In this document: positions 46,420-55,074 of the stretch, one piece after another
Layout of the letters: the number at the start of each line of letters is the position of its first letter
Numbering within the stretch: position 1 is the first letter of the stretch
Source: Roseobacter litoralis Och 149
GTDB lineage: Bacteria; Pseudomonadota; Alphaproteobacteria; Rhodobacterales; Rhodobacteraceae
DNA length: 64,000 bases
Direction: 5' to 3'
Assembly: GCF_000154785.2 (NCBI RefSeq)
Contig: NC_015730.1
Span: forward strand, 3,224,001-3,288,000
The notes under the pieces: generated by a model
The model's input: the letters and a program-made list of their open reading frames with translations, nothing else
Database searches by the model: none
What the model was told of the DNA's origin: nothing
Translations under genes and position numbers: made by a program

Positions 46420-47457
46420 TTATTCCTCGAAGGATTTGAGGTATTCGACAACCGCCAAGAGATCGTCTTCTTTCCTCAGCCCGGCGAAGGCCATCTTGGT
46501 GCCCTTCATGTAGTCTTTTGGCTTGGCGAGAAAGGCAATCAGTTCGGCTTCGCTCCAGACCAGACCTTCCTCACCGGCAGCGGTCATGGGTTTGGAATAT
46601 CTGAAGCCCTCGACCGCGCCCGCAGGCTTGCCGACAATTCCGTTCAGGATCGGACCGACACGATTTTTGGCATCCTCCCCCACCTGATGACAGGATTTGC
46701 ACTTGCGAAACACCTTCTCGCCCTCTTCGGCAAGGGCAGCGTCAAATGACGCCGCGACGACCTCGGGTTCGGCCTGCGCCGCGGTCTCAGCGACGTTCGT
46801 CTCCTCAGCAGGGGCCTGCGCCTCTTCCTGCGGTGTGACATCAAGAACCATGGCGCGCATCGTGACGCTCACGGGTTCGGGTTTGCAGTTCTCCATACAG
46901 GGTTCACCGCGCCACTGCGCGTATTCCGTCTCGGCCCGATCATCGACGATGAACCCATCCGCATTCGGCATTTCCACGTCCAGAAATGTCTCATTGGACA
47001 GTACAAAGTCATCGTCAATCAGATCATTGGAATAAAGAATATAGGCAAGAATCGCATATGTCTCATCATCACTCAGTGTCCCTGCGTTGCCATAGGGCAT
47101 CGAGCGTTTGATGTAATCAAAAGCCGTCGACAGATACGGCCAATAGGACCCAACCGTCTTGAGCGGGTCGTCATGGTAAAGCGTGTCCATACCCCCGGCC
47201 AGTTTCGGCCAGTTGCCAATCCCTTCGGCAAAATCGCCATGACAGGCTGCACATTGGGTGGCAAATATTTCCTCACCGATGATCGCGTCCCCTGAACCCA
47301 CTGGCAGCCCTGTGCCATCAGGGCGCACATCCCCATCCCACGCGGCGATTTCCTCGGGCAACGCCGCCCGGCCAAGGCCAAGCTTGTCCGCCATCGCAGG
47401 CGCGGCCATCAGGGACAGCGCGGTCAGGGCCAAGGTTGATTTAAGAAACTTCGACAT
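46420..47457 (-). CDS. soxD: SoxD, diheme cytochrome c of sulfane dehydrogenase
   Basis: 345 aa. Sec signal MSKFLKSTLALTALSLMAAPAMA. Hemes at CAACH (69-73) and CKSCH (253-257), joined by an Ala/Glu-rich linker (~208-240). Electron-accepting subunit of Sox(CD)2, which oxidises SoxY-bound sulfane sulfur. Its start lies inside the 3' end of soxC (17-base overlap), suggesting tight coupling of the two subunits. Confidence 0.93.
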   Translation of the reverse strand: MSKFLKSTLALTALSLMAAPAMADKLGLGRAALPEEIAAWDGDVRPDGTGLPVGSGDAIIGEEIFATQCAACHGDFAEGIGNWPKLAGGMDTLYHDDPLKTVGSYWPYLSTAFDYIKRSMPYGNAGTLSDDETYAILAYILYSNDLIDDDFVLSNETFLDVEMPNADGFIVDDRAETEYAQWRGEPCMENCKPEPVSVTMRAMVLDVTPQEEAQAPAEETNVAETAAQAEPEVVAASFDAALAEEGEKVFRKCKSCHQVGEDAKNRVGPILNGIVGKPAGAVEGFRYSKPMTAAGEEGLVWSEAELIAFLAKPKDYMKGTKMAFAGLRKEDDLLAVVEYLKSFEE

Positions 47458-48727
47458 TTTCAGTCTCTCCGTTCGCGCGTACCAGCCATGTCTGGATGCA
47501 GTTGTTGTGGTAAATCGAATTCAATCCGCGCACTTCGCGCAGCTGCGCCTTGGTGGGCTGAACATATCCTGTTTCGTCCATGGCACGGCTCTGCAGCAGC
47601 AGTTCTGACCCGTCCCAATCCGTATCGAGGTAAAACCGCGTCAGGGCCATTTTCTCGCCCGGTTTGGCAAGCCGCGCGGTTTGCCAACTCATGCCGCCAT
47701 CCTTGGACACATCCACACGGGTGATCGCACCTTTGCCCGACCACGCGAGGCCACTGATCACCAGCGGTCCCTTGCCATGAGTGATGGGGGATTGCGGGCT
47801 TGGGCTGGTCACGACAGACTTCGCATCCATCGCCCATGTCCACTTGCGGCTGGTGCCATCCGCAAGGGTGTCGGTATATTTCGACGTCTCTTCGCGGCTT
47901 TCGACGGGGCCGTCCATCACTTCGATGCGGCGGATCCATTTCACCCACATGTTGCCTTCCCATCCGGGAACGACGAGGCGCACAGGGTATCCGTGCTCCT
48001 TGCGCAGCGCTTCGCCATTGGCCTTGAACGCGATCAGACAATCATCCAGCGCCTTTTCCATGGGGATCGAGCGGCCATTGGATGAGGCATCCGCCCCTTC
48101 CACAAAGACCCATTTGTCCTTGAGATCACCCGCCGTATCGAGCCCGGCTTCCTTCAGCAAGGTACGCAGGGGTACGCCGGTGTATTCCATATTGTGGATC
48201 ATACCATGGGTGAATTGCGCGCCGTTCAGTTGCGCACCGGCCCATTCCATGCCGGTATTCGCCGCACATTCACAGAAATAGACGTGGTTTTCACGCGGGA
48301 ACCGCTCGAGATCGCCGTAGGTGAACACCAGCGGGGTATCGACCAGGCCGTTGATCATCAGGCGGTAATCTTCTTTCTTCAGATCAATCGCGCCAGAATG
48401 GTGACGCTCGAACGCGCAACCTTGCGGCGTAATCGTGCCATCCAATGCGTGAATGGGCGTGAAGTTGATCGAACTGACCGTATCCGCCGTCAGCCATTCG
48501 ACATTGCGGCGGATCACGTCGCCTTCATGCGCGATGGGCAGACCATAGGGGGTTTCATCGACGCCATCGCCAAAGGCCTGCGCCCATTCCTGCACATCGG
48601 TGATCAGAGGGTCGGGTGTTTGGCTGCGCGCCGCCGTTGCACCCAGCGCTCCTGCACCGGCGGCGGCGGCCCCACGCAAAAACGCACGCCGCGAGGTGCC
48701 GTCTGGTTTATTGTCATGCTCTGCCAT
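47441..48727 (-). CDS. soxC: SoxC, molybdenum sulfane dehydrogenase subunit
   Basis: 428 aa from the ATG at 48727 with AGGAGA upstream; an alternative ATG at 48760 overlaps the soxB stop. Tat signal TSRRAFLRG (11-19). Sulfite oxidase fold with the Mo-ligand cysteine region FCECAANTG (151-159) and a C-terminal dimerisation domain. Forms the Sox(CD)2 complex. Its presence means thiosulfate can be oxidised fully to sulfate without sulfur-globule formation. Confidence 0.94.
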   Translation of the reverse strand: MAEHDNKPDGTSRRAFLRGAAAAGAGALGATAARSQTPDPLITDVQEWAQAFGDGVDETPYGLPIAHEGDVIRRNVEWLTADTVSSINFTPIHALDGTITPQGCAFERHHSGAIDLKKEDYRLMINGLVDTPLVFTYGDLERFPRENHVYFCECAANTGMEWAGAQLNGAQFTHGMIHNMEYTGVPLRTLLKEAGLDTAGDLKDKWVFVEGADASSNGRSIPMEKALDDCLIAFKANGEALRKEHGYPVRLVVPGWEGNMWVKWIRRIEVMDGPVESREETSKYTDTLADGTSRKWTWAMDAKSVVTSPSPQSPITHGKGPLVISGLAWSGKGAITRVDVSKDGGMSWQTARLAKPGEKMALTRFYLDTDWDGSELLLQSRAMDETGYVQPTKAQLREVRGLNSIYHNNCIQTWLVRANGETENVEVS

Positions 48728-48756
48728 GCCTGATGTCTCCTGTCGTTTGGGTCCGC

Positions 48757-50460
48757 TCATGCGCCGACCACTTGCACACTGTTGTTGGGATCAAGGGAGA
48801 TGACCCCCTGTTTGGCGATATGCGCCTCAACCACATCCCAGATCGCAGGCCCCTCGGTGCCTTCATTGACCGAAGCCCAGCCCGCAACCTGATAGGTTCT
48901 GGCAGGATCAATCGCCTCACCCGTCTTGAGCAGGGTCATTTCCGTGATCCTGTCCCCCTGCGGCTTTGTCACATCAATGCGATAGCCAAGGCCACCAACC
49001 CGCACCATATCCCCACCCTGCTGGTAATAGGGGTCCGGGTTGAACAGGTTGTCGGCCACATCCTCAAGGACCACATGCAGGAATTCTCCGGTCATTTCGG
49101 TACGATACGCAGCACCATAGCTCATCGAGGTGACATTCCAGATGTCTTCGCGGGTGATGTCCTGACCCGGCAGGATCGACGGCCCCCAGCGCACGCCGGG
49201 GCTGAGCGCGATGTCTGCCTCCCGCTCGGAAATCAGCGCATCGCAGATCAGATCATCCCACGTCCCGTTGAAATTACCGCGCCGGTAGAGCAGTTGATCC
49301 TCGCCCGTGCGGCCAATGACTTCGCTCAGCTTGTCCATGTAAGGCGCCCGCTGGGCATCAATGACTTTCGCAACCTCCGGATCAGGCGCGATCACATCGG
49401 AAAAAATCGGGATCAGCTTGTGGCGGAAGCCCATCATGCGCCCGTCGCGAACGTCCAGATCCACACGGCTGACGAATTTCCCGTTCGATCCGGAGGCCAC
49501 GATGATCGTGTCACCCACAAGCACCGGTTCGGGCAGCGCATCATGGGTGTGGCCCGACAGGATGACGTCGATGCCCGTCACTTCGCCCGCCATCTGCTTG
49601 TCCACGTCAAAGCCATTATGCGACAGGCACACCACCAGTTCAGCACCCTGCGCGCGGACCTGATCGACCATCTCCTGCATGTTCTCATCGCGGATACCGA
49701 ATGAATATTCAGGGAACATCCAGCCCGGATTCGCAATCGGCATATAGGGAAAGGCCTGACCAATCACGGCGATCTTAACGCCGCCGCGCTCAAAGAACTT
49801 GAAAGGCGGGAACAATTCCGCAGGCTCGTCCCATTCCGCGTCAAAAATGTTCTGCCCAAGGGCCGCAAAAGGCAGCCCCTCGACAATCTCATTCACGCGA
49901 TCAGAGCCCAGCGTGAATTCCCAATGGAATGTCATCGCATCCGGCTTCAACGCATTCATCACATTCACCATGTCCTGCCCTTGCGTCTGGAAACAGGTAT
50001 AGCTGCCGTGCCATGTGTCCCCGCCGTCCAGCAACAGGGCATCAGGGCGGTCCGCACGGATCGCATTGATCACGGTTGAAACACGGTCCAACCCGCCCAC
50101 ACGCCCATAACTTTGCGCCAAAGCCGTGAAATCATCATAGGTCAGCGCGTAGGCCGACGCGCTGCCGTCCTCAATTCCATAGAGCTTGCGAAATTCAGCG
50201 CCCGTTATGTGCGGCACGGCACCCTTGTTGTCACCCACCCCGATATTGATTGAGGGCTCGCGAAAATAGATGGGTTTGAGCTGCGCATGGATGTCCGTGA
50301 TATGGATCAACGACACATTGCCGAAGGTATCAAACTCAAGCAGCTTGTCTTGCGTCAGCGCCTGTTGCGCCGCCAGACGGGACCAGTTCCCGAAACCAGA
50401 GGCACCCAAAAGCGCCGTTGCTGCCATGCTGGTTTGCAAAAAATCACGGCGAGATATCAT
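48757..50460 (-). CDS. soxB: SoxB, SoxYZ-bound sulfate thiohydrolase
   Basis: 567 aa. Tat signal SRRDFLQ (3-9). 5'-nucleotidase-like dimanganese motifs HITDIHAQ, GGDTWHGS, CLSHNGFD and SGHTHD. Hydrolyses sulfate from SoxY-S-thiosulfonate in the periplasm. GGGAG lies eight bases before the ATG. A strong hairpin at 50516-50552 lies between soxA and soxB, so soxB may also be read from its own promoter. Confidence 0.96.
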   Translation of the reverse strand: MISRRDFLQTSMAATALLGASGFGNWSRLAAQQALTQDKLLEFDTFGNVSLIHITDIHAQLKPIYFREPSINIGVGDNKGAVPHITGAEFRKLYGIEDGSASAYALTYDDFTALAQSYGRVGGLDRVSTVINAIRADRPDALLLDGGDTWHGSYTCFQTQGQDMVNVMNALKPDAMTFHWEFTLGSDRVNEIVEGLPFAALGQNIFDAEWDEPAELFPPFKFFERGGVKIAVIGQAFPYMPIANPGWMFPEYSFGIRDENMQEMVDQVRAQGAELVVCLSHNGFDVDKQMAGEVTGIDVILSGHTHDALPEPVLVGDTIIVASGSNGKFVSRVDLDVRDGRMMGFRHKLIPIFSDVIAPDPEVAKVIDAQRAPYMDKLSEVIGRTGEDQLLYRRGNFNGTWDDLICDALISEREADIALSPGVRWGPSILPGQDITREDIWNVTSMSYGAAYRTEMTGEFLHVVLEDVADNLFNPDPYYQQGGDMVRVGGLGYRIDVTKPQGDRITEMTLLKTGEAIDPARTYQVAGWASVNEGTEGPAIWDVVEAHIAKQGVISLDPNNSVQVVGA

Positions 50461-50486
50461 TCCGGAACTCCCAGTCGCACGAACAT

Positions 50487-50502
50487 ATGCGGTTTATTGA
50501 AT
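50487..50502. promoter_or_regulatory. weak SoxR-like half-site before soxB
   Basis: On the minus strand ATTCAATAAACCGCAT, which fits ATTC-N8-GAAT with one mismatch. It lies between the intergenic hairpin and soxB, where a secondary promoter could sit. Low confidence. Confidence 0.3.
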
Positions 50503-50515
50503 TAGTGTTTAGAGA

Positions 50516-50552
50516 GAAAACCCCGCGCCGATCTCTCGGGCGGGGCTTTTTT
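50516..50552. terminator. strong GC hairpin between soxA and soxB
   Basis: CCCCGC (50521-50526) pairs with GCGGGG (50540-50545), with an inner CCGA/TCGG stem. Plus strand: followed by CTTTTTT. Minus strand (the sox direction): followed by TTTT. It looks like a bidirectional Rho-independent terminator or attenuator inside the sox operon. Confidence 0.7.
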
Positions 50553-50555
50553 CGT

Positions 50556-51401
50556 TCAGTTACGGACGGAGGGGCCTTCGACGCTCAGACCATTGCCGCG
50601 TGAGGCGACGTAAAGTTCCAGCGCCACGAACTCAGCGCTGCCGGGGCTGTATGTTTCAGCGCGCGTATCGCGAATACACCCTTTGAAGCGCGAGTGTGAG
50701 CCGTTCAGCTTAGTGTTTTTCAAACGATAGACCGGAAAGCCGTTGATCTGCCCCTGGCTCAGGTGATCCGCCCGGATCATCATGCCATAGTTGTCCTCAT
50801 GGCAATTCGAGCAGGACAGCTCCAACTGGCCTGTGCGCGTGTAATAGAGCTCTTTGCCAAGTTCCCAGGTGGATTGCGCAGGACCGTCAATCGCAACGTT
50901 CACAGGCATGCCACGCGACACCGACGCAAGGGCCGCTTCCATGTTGATCGCATCACCGCTGTCGTATTTCCACGCCTCGGCACCCATGCGATTGGTGCGG
51001 CAATCGTTCACCTGCATCTGCAAGGTGCGCACTTCGCCCGCGGCTTCATTCCATTTTGGATATGTCGCTTTGACCCCTGCCATGCTGTCGATGTCATTGT
51101 GACAGGCCGCACAGGATTTACCTTCGGTGCCCTCTGCCGTCGCCCAGACCTCCAGTGCCTGTTCGACAAAGATCATGCCGGGGTTGTCAAAGTCATCCGC
51201 CTGCATGGCACGCGTTTCCGTACCGCGAAACAGCCACCCTGACATGACCTCATCCAGCGCGTCCGACACATGCGCCGGTGCCGCAGTCCGCGTCACGATG
51301 GAAATATCTTCGTTCACCACCAGCTGATCATCCACCGGTTCAGCGAATGCGCCCGGTGTTATCATGAACGTCGCCAGCAAAGCGCTTGTTATTTTCCGCA
51401 T
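50556..51401 (-). CDS. soxA: SoxA, diheme L-cysteine S-thiosulfotransferase subunit
   Basis: 281 aa from the ATG at 51401 with GGGAGGGA upstream; Sec signal to residue 20. Heme motifs CAACH (97-101) and CSNCH (197-201), and Cys242 in FKGCIRD, the catalytic/axial cysteine of SoxA. With SoxX it joins thiosulfate to the SoxY cysteine. Two hemes place it in the diheme SoxA group. Confidence 0.95.
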   Translation of the reverse strand: MRKITSALLATFMITPGAFAEPVDDQLVVNEDISIVTRTAAPAHVSDALDEVMSGWLFRGTETRAMQADDFDNPGMIFVEQALEVWATAEGTEGKSCAACHNDIDSMAGVKATYPKWNEAAGEVRTLQMQVNDCRTNRMGAEAWKYDSGDAINMEAALASVSRGMPVNVAIDGPAQSTWELGKELYYTRTGQLELSCSNCHEDNYGMMIRADHLSQGQINGFPVYRLKNTKLNGSHSRFKGCIRDTRAETYSPGSAEFVALELYVASRGNGLSVEGPSVRN

Positions 51402-51429
51402 GGTATCCCTCCCAAGAATGATGCGCTTA

Positions 51430-51759
51430 TCAGCCGATCGCGATTGATTTGGTCTCTTCGTAGACAGAGCCGTCATCATCGTACCATGTAAATTTGAACT
51501 CACCGGCCTCGGGGACCTTTGCTTCGAACTCAAAATAGGGGTTGGTGGAAATCGCGGGTTCCATCTTCACGTCCACCACGTTTTCACCGTTAAAATCGCA
51601 GGTGAAGCGGTTGATGATTGAGCGCGGGATTACGTTGCCCTCTTTGTCTTTACGCTGACCGGATTCCATTTTGTGGCTGATCAGCGTCTTGATGGTGATG
51701 CTGTCACCTGCAGACGCTGTTTTTGGTACTTTCACGCGGGGTTTTACACCTGACGCCAT
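51430..51759 (-). CDS. soxZ: SoxZ, sulfur carrier subunit
   Basis: 109 aa, the usual length. Immunoglobulin-like fold, with SGVKPRVKVP at the N-terminus and KFTWYDDDGSVYEE near the C-terminus, as in SoxZ. No signal peptide; it is exported in complex with SoxY by Tat. Twenty bases after the soxY stop. Confidence 0.96.
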   Translation of the reverse strand: MASGVKPRVKVPKTASAGDSITIKTLISHKMESGQRKDKEGNVIPRSIINRFTCDFNGENVVDVKMEPAISTNPYFEFEAKVPEAGEFKFTWYDDDGSVYEETKSIAIG

Positions 51760-51779
51760 GTTAAATCTCCTTGATCGCT

Positions 51780-52196
51780 TTAGCCGCCGCAGCCGCCGAT
51801 TGTTACCTTGACCGTGCTGGAGGCTTGCACGAACGACCCGTCTTCAAGCTTGGCGATTGCCACGACATCCTGCGTACCAGCGAGACGAATACGGGTAGAC
51901 GCAGCGCGCGAGGCCGAAAGCGGTCCAAACTTGAAGATGGCCACACCGGGCGTCGGATTGCCCGTCGCCAGCACGAGGATTTCCGCAGCCGTTTCCGAGG
52001 CGACTTCGATTGGCACCGTATTCCCGTTCTCGGCAATTTCAGGGGCGATCAGATTGATATCGCCCGCGCCCACTTCGGCACCGCCCGTGAACGCAGCGAT
52101 TGCGTCTTCGGCCGCAGAGGATACGCGCAGTGGAACACCGGCAATCAAGAGCGCCCCCGTCCCCATCAAGATTGCATTACGTCGTGTCAGTTCCAT
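51780..52196 (-). CDS. soxY: SoxY, sulfur-carrying subunit
   Basis: 138 aa from the ATG at 52196 with AAGGAG upstream. Tat-like signal LTRRNAILMG (3-12). The C-terminus is GGCGG; its cysteine carries the sulfur intermediates of the Sox cycle on a swinging arm. The motif is intact, so the protein should be active. Confidence 0.97.
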   Translation of the reverse strand: MELTRRNAILMGTGALLIAGVPLRVSSAAEDAIAAFTGGAEVGAGDINLIAPEIAENGNTVPIEVASETAAEILVLATGNPTPGVAIFKFGPLSASRAASTRIRLAGTQDVVAIAKLEDGSFVQASSTVKVTIGGCGG

Positions 52197-52245
52197 AACT
52201 TGATCTCCTTCATTCTCTTTCGGAAAACATCCGAAAGGGTTTGGA

Positions 52246-52719
52246 TTATTCTGTGAGCGTCGCGAGGTAGGCGACAACATCTTCAACCTGCTGGGCGCTC
52301 AAAAGCGGCCCAAACGTCTCATCCGCAGCCTTGCCGGTGTAGGCATTGCCCGGGCGTATGAACCCTTCAGTCTTGTAAAACGATGGCATCATGCTGTCCT
52401 CGAACAGTATCTTGGCGTTCACGACAATGCCGCGCAACTCCGCTTCGGACCAGCGATCTGCAGTGCCATCCAGCATGGGCCCGATTTCACCGTGCCACGG
52501 CACATCCGCCAGATCGCTGACCTGATGGCAGGCCACGCAATTGCCCTGCCCCTTGTCGCCGACAATCAGACGGCCATTGGCAGGATCGCCGGGTACACCG
52601 GTCAATGACTGCTCCACCGCACCTTCGTTGAAACTGACAGCTGTGGGTGCAACCTCCTCGGCCAGCGCACCTGAACCAGTGAGCCCCACGACGGAAGCCA
52701 AAATTACGGAAATCCTCAT
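52246..52719 (-). CDS. soxX: SoxX, monoheme cytochrome c
   Basis: 157 aa from the ATG at 52719 with GGGAGGA upstream. Sec signal to residue 20, heme motif CVACH (61-65), and a distal Met in DSMMPSFYK. Partner of SoxA. First gene of the structural sox transcript XYZABCDEF, with a SoxR-type operator 62 bases upstream. Confidence 0.94.
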   Translation of the reverse strand: MRISVILASVVGLTGSGALAEEVAPTAVSFNEGAVEQSLTGVPGDPANGRLIVGDKGQGNCVACHQVSDLADVPWHGEIGPMLDGTADRWSEAELRGIVVNAKILFEDSMMPSFYKTEGFIRPGNAYTGKAADETFGPLLSAQQVEDVVAYLATLTE

Positions 52720-52781
52720 ACGTCCTCCCAAACGCTGCATTTTGTATACCGTAGCGCACAGGATCACGTTGACGCAACAAC

Positions 52782-52801
52782 AAATTCAACTAATTGAATT
52801 T
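52782..52801. promoter_or_regulatory. SoxR-type operator upstream of soxX
   Basis: AAATTCAACTAATTGAATTT is a perfect inverted repeat with 8-base arms and a 4-base centre, and it contains ATTC-N8-GAAT (52784-52799). It lies between soxW and soxX. Likely repressed by SoxR in the absence of sulfur substrates. Confidence 0.78.
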
Positions 52802-52838
52802 TATTATGTGATAGGTCAGAACCGCTTGTTTTTGCGCA

Positions 52839-53402
52839 TTATTTCGACTGCTCTGCGAATTTTCGGGCATGATATCGTTGGAAACCTTCGTCTCCGTCAT
52901 AGCCTTCCTCGACGACCCAGTTCAGCATATTAAAGGTCGTATAGCGCCCAAAGGCACCGGGCATTGTTGCAACGGCGGCCTTACCCGCAGAAACCCCGTC
53001 CTCGACCTGTGTCGGGAAAAAAAGAATCATGGGCGTGAATAATGCACCCCATTTTTTGACCATTTCCTTTTCCGGCAAGGCCTCGCCATCAAAGTCCGTC
53101 ACCTCAACGTCACCGAACATGTTGATCTGCACGACAAAGAAGTTTTCCTTGATGTACCCGGCGATTTCATCAATCGGAAAGACCTCTTCATGCATCTTTT
53201 TGCAATAAATGCAGCCACGCTGTTCGATGATGACCATCAGGCGCTTGCCCTCGGCATTCGCTTCGGCAAGGTCCTCTGAAAGGTCCTTGAACGTCTCGCG
53301 CATCCACGGCGCCTTGTGCAGCCCGTCATCCCCCAGATTTGCAGCCACAGCCCCCGTGGCCATCATGACCAGTGCAACACATGCGGTGAACAGTTTTCTC
53401 AT
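52839..53402 (-). CDS. soxW: SoxW, periplasmic thioredoxin-like protein
   Basis: 187 aa. Sec signal (MRKLFTACVALVMMATGAVA), thioredoxin-fold CIYC (64-67) in EQRGCIYCKKMHEEVF. Takes reductant from SoxV (CcdA-like), probably to keep Sox cysteines reduced. It starts 16 bases after soxV. A separate regulated promoter for soxX follows it. Confidence 0.9.
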   Translation of the reverse strand: MRKLFTACVALVMMATGAVAANLGDDGLHKAPWMRETFKDLSEDLAEANAEGKRLMVIIEQRGCIYCKKMHEEVFPIDEIAGYIKENFFVVQINMFGDVEVTDFDGEALPEKEMVKKWGALFTPMILFFPTQVEDGVSAGKAAVATMPGAFGRYTTFNMLNWVVEEGYDGDEGFQRYHARKFAEQSK

Positions 53403-53417
53403 GAGGTTTCCTCCCGT

Positions 53418-54158
53418 TTATCCAAGCACGCCAAAGTTTGGAAACACCTCCAGCATCAGCAGTGCGATGTAATTCATTGAGTTTGTCGCGATCAGCAGGC
53501 CAAAGACGATCAGCATCACACCCATCGCCTTTTCAATCCGCCCAAGGTGACGGCGAAACCGGTGCATCCAGCGCATGAAGGGCCCGATAAACAAGGCCGC
53601 CAGCACAAAGGGTGCAGTCATGCCCACACCATAGACGAACAGCAACCAAGCTCCCGTCGATGCCGTATCAGCGCCGGCCGCCGTGAACAGGATGGCCGCA
53701 AGGACCGGCCCGACACAAGGCGTCCAGCCAAAGGCAAAGGCAAGGCCGATCACATAAGCACCTGCATAGCTGACACTGGACGCCCCGCCCGTATCCGCAC
53801 GCAGTTGTCGGTACAGAATCCCGATCCGGATCACGCCCAGAAAATGCAGGCCCATCGCGATAATGATCGCCGCCGCGATCCAGCGCAGGATGTCGAAATA
53901 TTCGCGCACGACCTGCCCAAACAGTGTCGCTGCCGCGCCTAGGCCCATAAAAATCGTGATCACACCTGCGGCAAAGCAACAGGCGGCAAGCACGGCGCGC
54001 CTGCGTGTGCGACTGTCAATCTGTGCGTCCGCCGAAATCTGGTTCATGCCCACACCGGCCAGATAGCTGAGATAGAAAGGCACCATAGGCAGGATACACG
54101 GTGACAGAAACGACAGCAGACCGGCAAGGGCAGCGCCCAGAAAGGTGATATCCATCAT
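53418..54158 (-). CDS. soxV: SoxV, CcdA-family membrane thiol reductase
   Basis: 246 aa, six helices. CcdA motifs FLSPCILPMVPFYLSYLAG (Cys21) and GWTPCVGPV (~Cys153). Moves reducing equivalents from cytoplasmic thioredoxin to periplasmic SoxW. First gene of the minus-strand sox set, divergent from soxS with a 70-base shared promoter region. Confidence 0.92.
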   Translation of the reverse strand: MMDITFLGAALAGLLSFLSPCILPMVPFYLSYLAGVGMNQISADAQIDSRTRRRAVLAACCFAAGVITIFMGLGAAATLFGQVVREYFDILRWIAAAIIIAMGLHFLGVIRIGILYRQLRADTGGASSVSYAGAYVIGLAFAFGWTPCVGPVLAAILFTAAGADTASTGAWLLFVYGVGMTAPFVLAALFIGPFMRWMHRFRRHLGRIEKAMGVMLIVFGLLIATNSMNYIALLMLEVFPNFGVLG

Positions 54159-54180
54159 AGCAACGGTCGAGCCTTGTGTT

Positions 54181-54196
54181 ATTCACATATTCATAT
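54181..54196. promoter_or_regulatory. possible SoxR half-sites between soxV and soxS
   Basis: ATTCACATATTCATAT holds two direct copies of ATTCAYAT, the half-site also seen at 40599. It is not a full ATTC-N8-GAAT. Its position in the divergent soxV-soxS promoter supports autoregulation of the soxSR unit. Confidence 0.4.
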
Positions 54197-54228
54197 TACG
54201 TTATTTGTAGATCAAAGGTCAATTTGAC

Positions 54229-54597
54229 ATGTTCCTGCGCGCCCTCGTTTTTTCCAGCCTGCTGGTTTTGGCCGGTACATATTCTGTTCTGGCGCAGACA
54301 CGGTTGGTGATGATCGAGGAAAAAGGCTGCATCTGGTGCGCCCGCTGGAACAAGGAAATTGCGGACATCTATCCGAAAACCGACGAAGGAAAGACCGCCC
54401 CTTTGCAGCGTATGGACATCCATGCGCCGCGACCCGAGGGACTCAGCTTTGCGCGCTCGCTTCATTACACGCCGACGTTCGTGCTGATTGTGGACGGCGC
54501 AGAAGTGTCGCGCATCGAAGGGTATCCGGGGGAAGATTTCTTCTGGGGCCTCCTGCGGCAAATGCTCGTTGACGCAAATATTGCCATACTTGAATAA
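54229..54597 (+). CDS. soxS: SoxS, periplasmic thioredoxin-like protein
   Basis: 122 aa. Sec signal to about residue 22, active site CIWC (34-37) in EEKGCIWCARWNKE. In Paracoccus SoxS is needed for full Sox activity, reducing SoxY. Short single-domain form. Co-directional with soxR 51 bases downstream. Confidence 0.9.
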   Translation: MFLRALVFSSLLVLAGTYSVLAQTRLVMIEEKGCIWCARWNKEIADIYPKTDEGKTAPLQRMDIHAPRPEGLSFARSLHYTPTFVLIVDGAEVSRIEGYPGEDFFWGLLRQMLVDANIAILE

Positions 54598-54648
54598 AAT
54601 ACCGGGCTGCGGCGCAATGGGCCGTTGTACGAAAGGTCAGGCCCCCTT

Positions 54649-55041
54649 ATGAACAAGCAAACCTTGGCTGTTGAAGCCGATATAAAACCTAGCATCGGGC
54701 AGAACATGGGCCTTCCAGTTTTTGACGTGAACATGTGTGCGGAAGATTTGGACAAGATGGCAGCCAATGCCGTTGAAGCATCCAACTTTCTCAAGGCGAT
54801 CAGCCATGAGGGTCGTTTGATGATCCTGTGCCACCTTGCGTCTGGTGAGAAATCGGTGACCGAGCTTGAAACGCTGCTGTCCGCGCGGCAGGCCGCCGTT
54901 TCGCAGCAATTGTCCCGTTTGCGGCTTGAGGGCCTCGTGACCCCACGGCGTGACGGCAAGACAATCTACTACAGCCTGGCGGATGACCGCCCCAAACAAA
55001 TCATGGAAGTGGTTTATGAGCTGTTCTGTCAGGACAAGTGA
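54649..55041 (+). CDS. soxR: SoxR, ArsR-family sulfur-responsive repressor
   Basis: 130 aa from the ATG at 54649 (a TTG at 54625 is possible). Winged helix with VTELETLLSARQAAVSQQLSRL (~70-91). Cysteines at 61 (ILCHLASGE) and 127 (ELFCQDK) correspond in position to the persulfide-sensing pair of SqrR/BigR-type proteins; Cys30 is extra. It should repress sox genes until sulfur compounds are present. Candidate operators are at 40599, 52782 and 54181. Confidence 0.92.
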   Translation: MNKQTLAVEADIKPSIGQNMGLPVFDVNMCAEDLDKMAANAVEASNFLKAISHEGRLMILCHLASGEKSVTELETLLSARQAAVSQQLSRLRLEGLVTPRRDGKTIYYSLADDRPKQIMEVVYELFCQDK

Positions 55042-55074
55042 GACGCCCGTCCGAACGCCTGCCCCATAGGTACC

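Noticed and set aside
48728..48760. Longer SoxC start overlapping the soxB stop
   Set aside because: Possible coupling start, but the ATG at 48727 has a clear AGGAGA site and gives a normal Tat signal length. Kept as an alternative only.
52736..52751. TTTGTATACC near the soxX start as a fifth full copy of the nicotinate operator
   Set aside because: Only the first ten bases match; the AACAA half is missing. GTATAC is a common 6-mer palindrome, and it occurs again at 56400 without the flanks.
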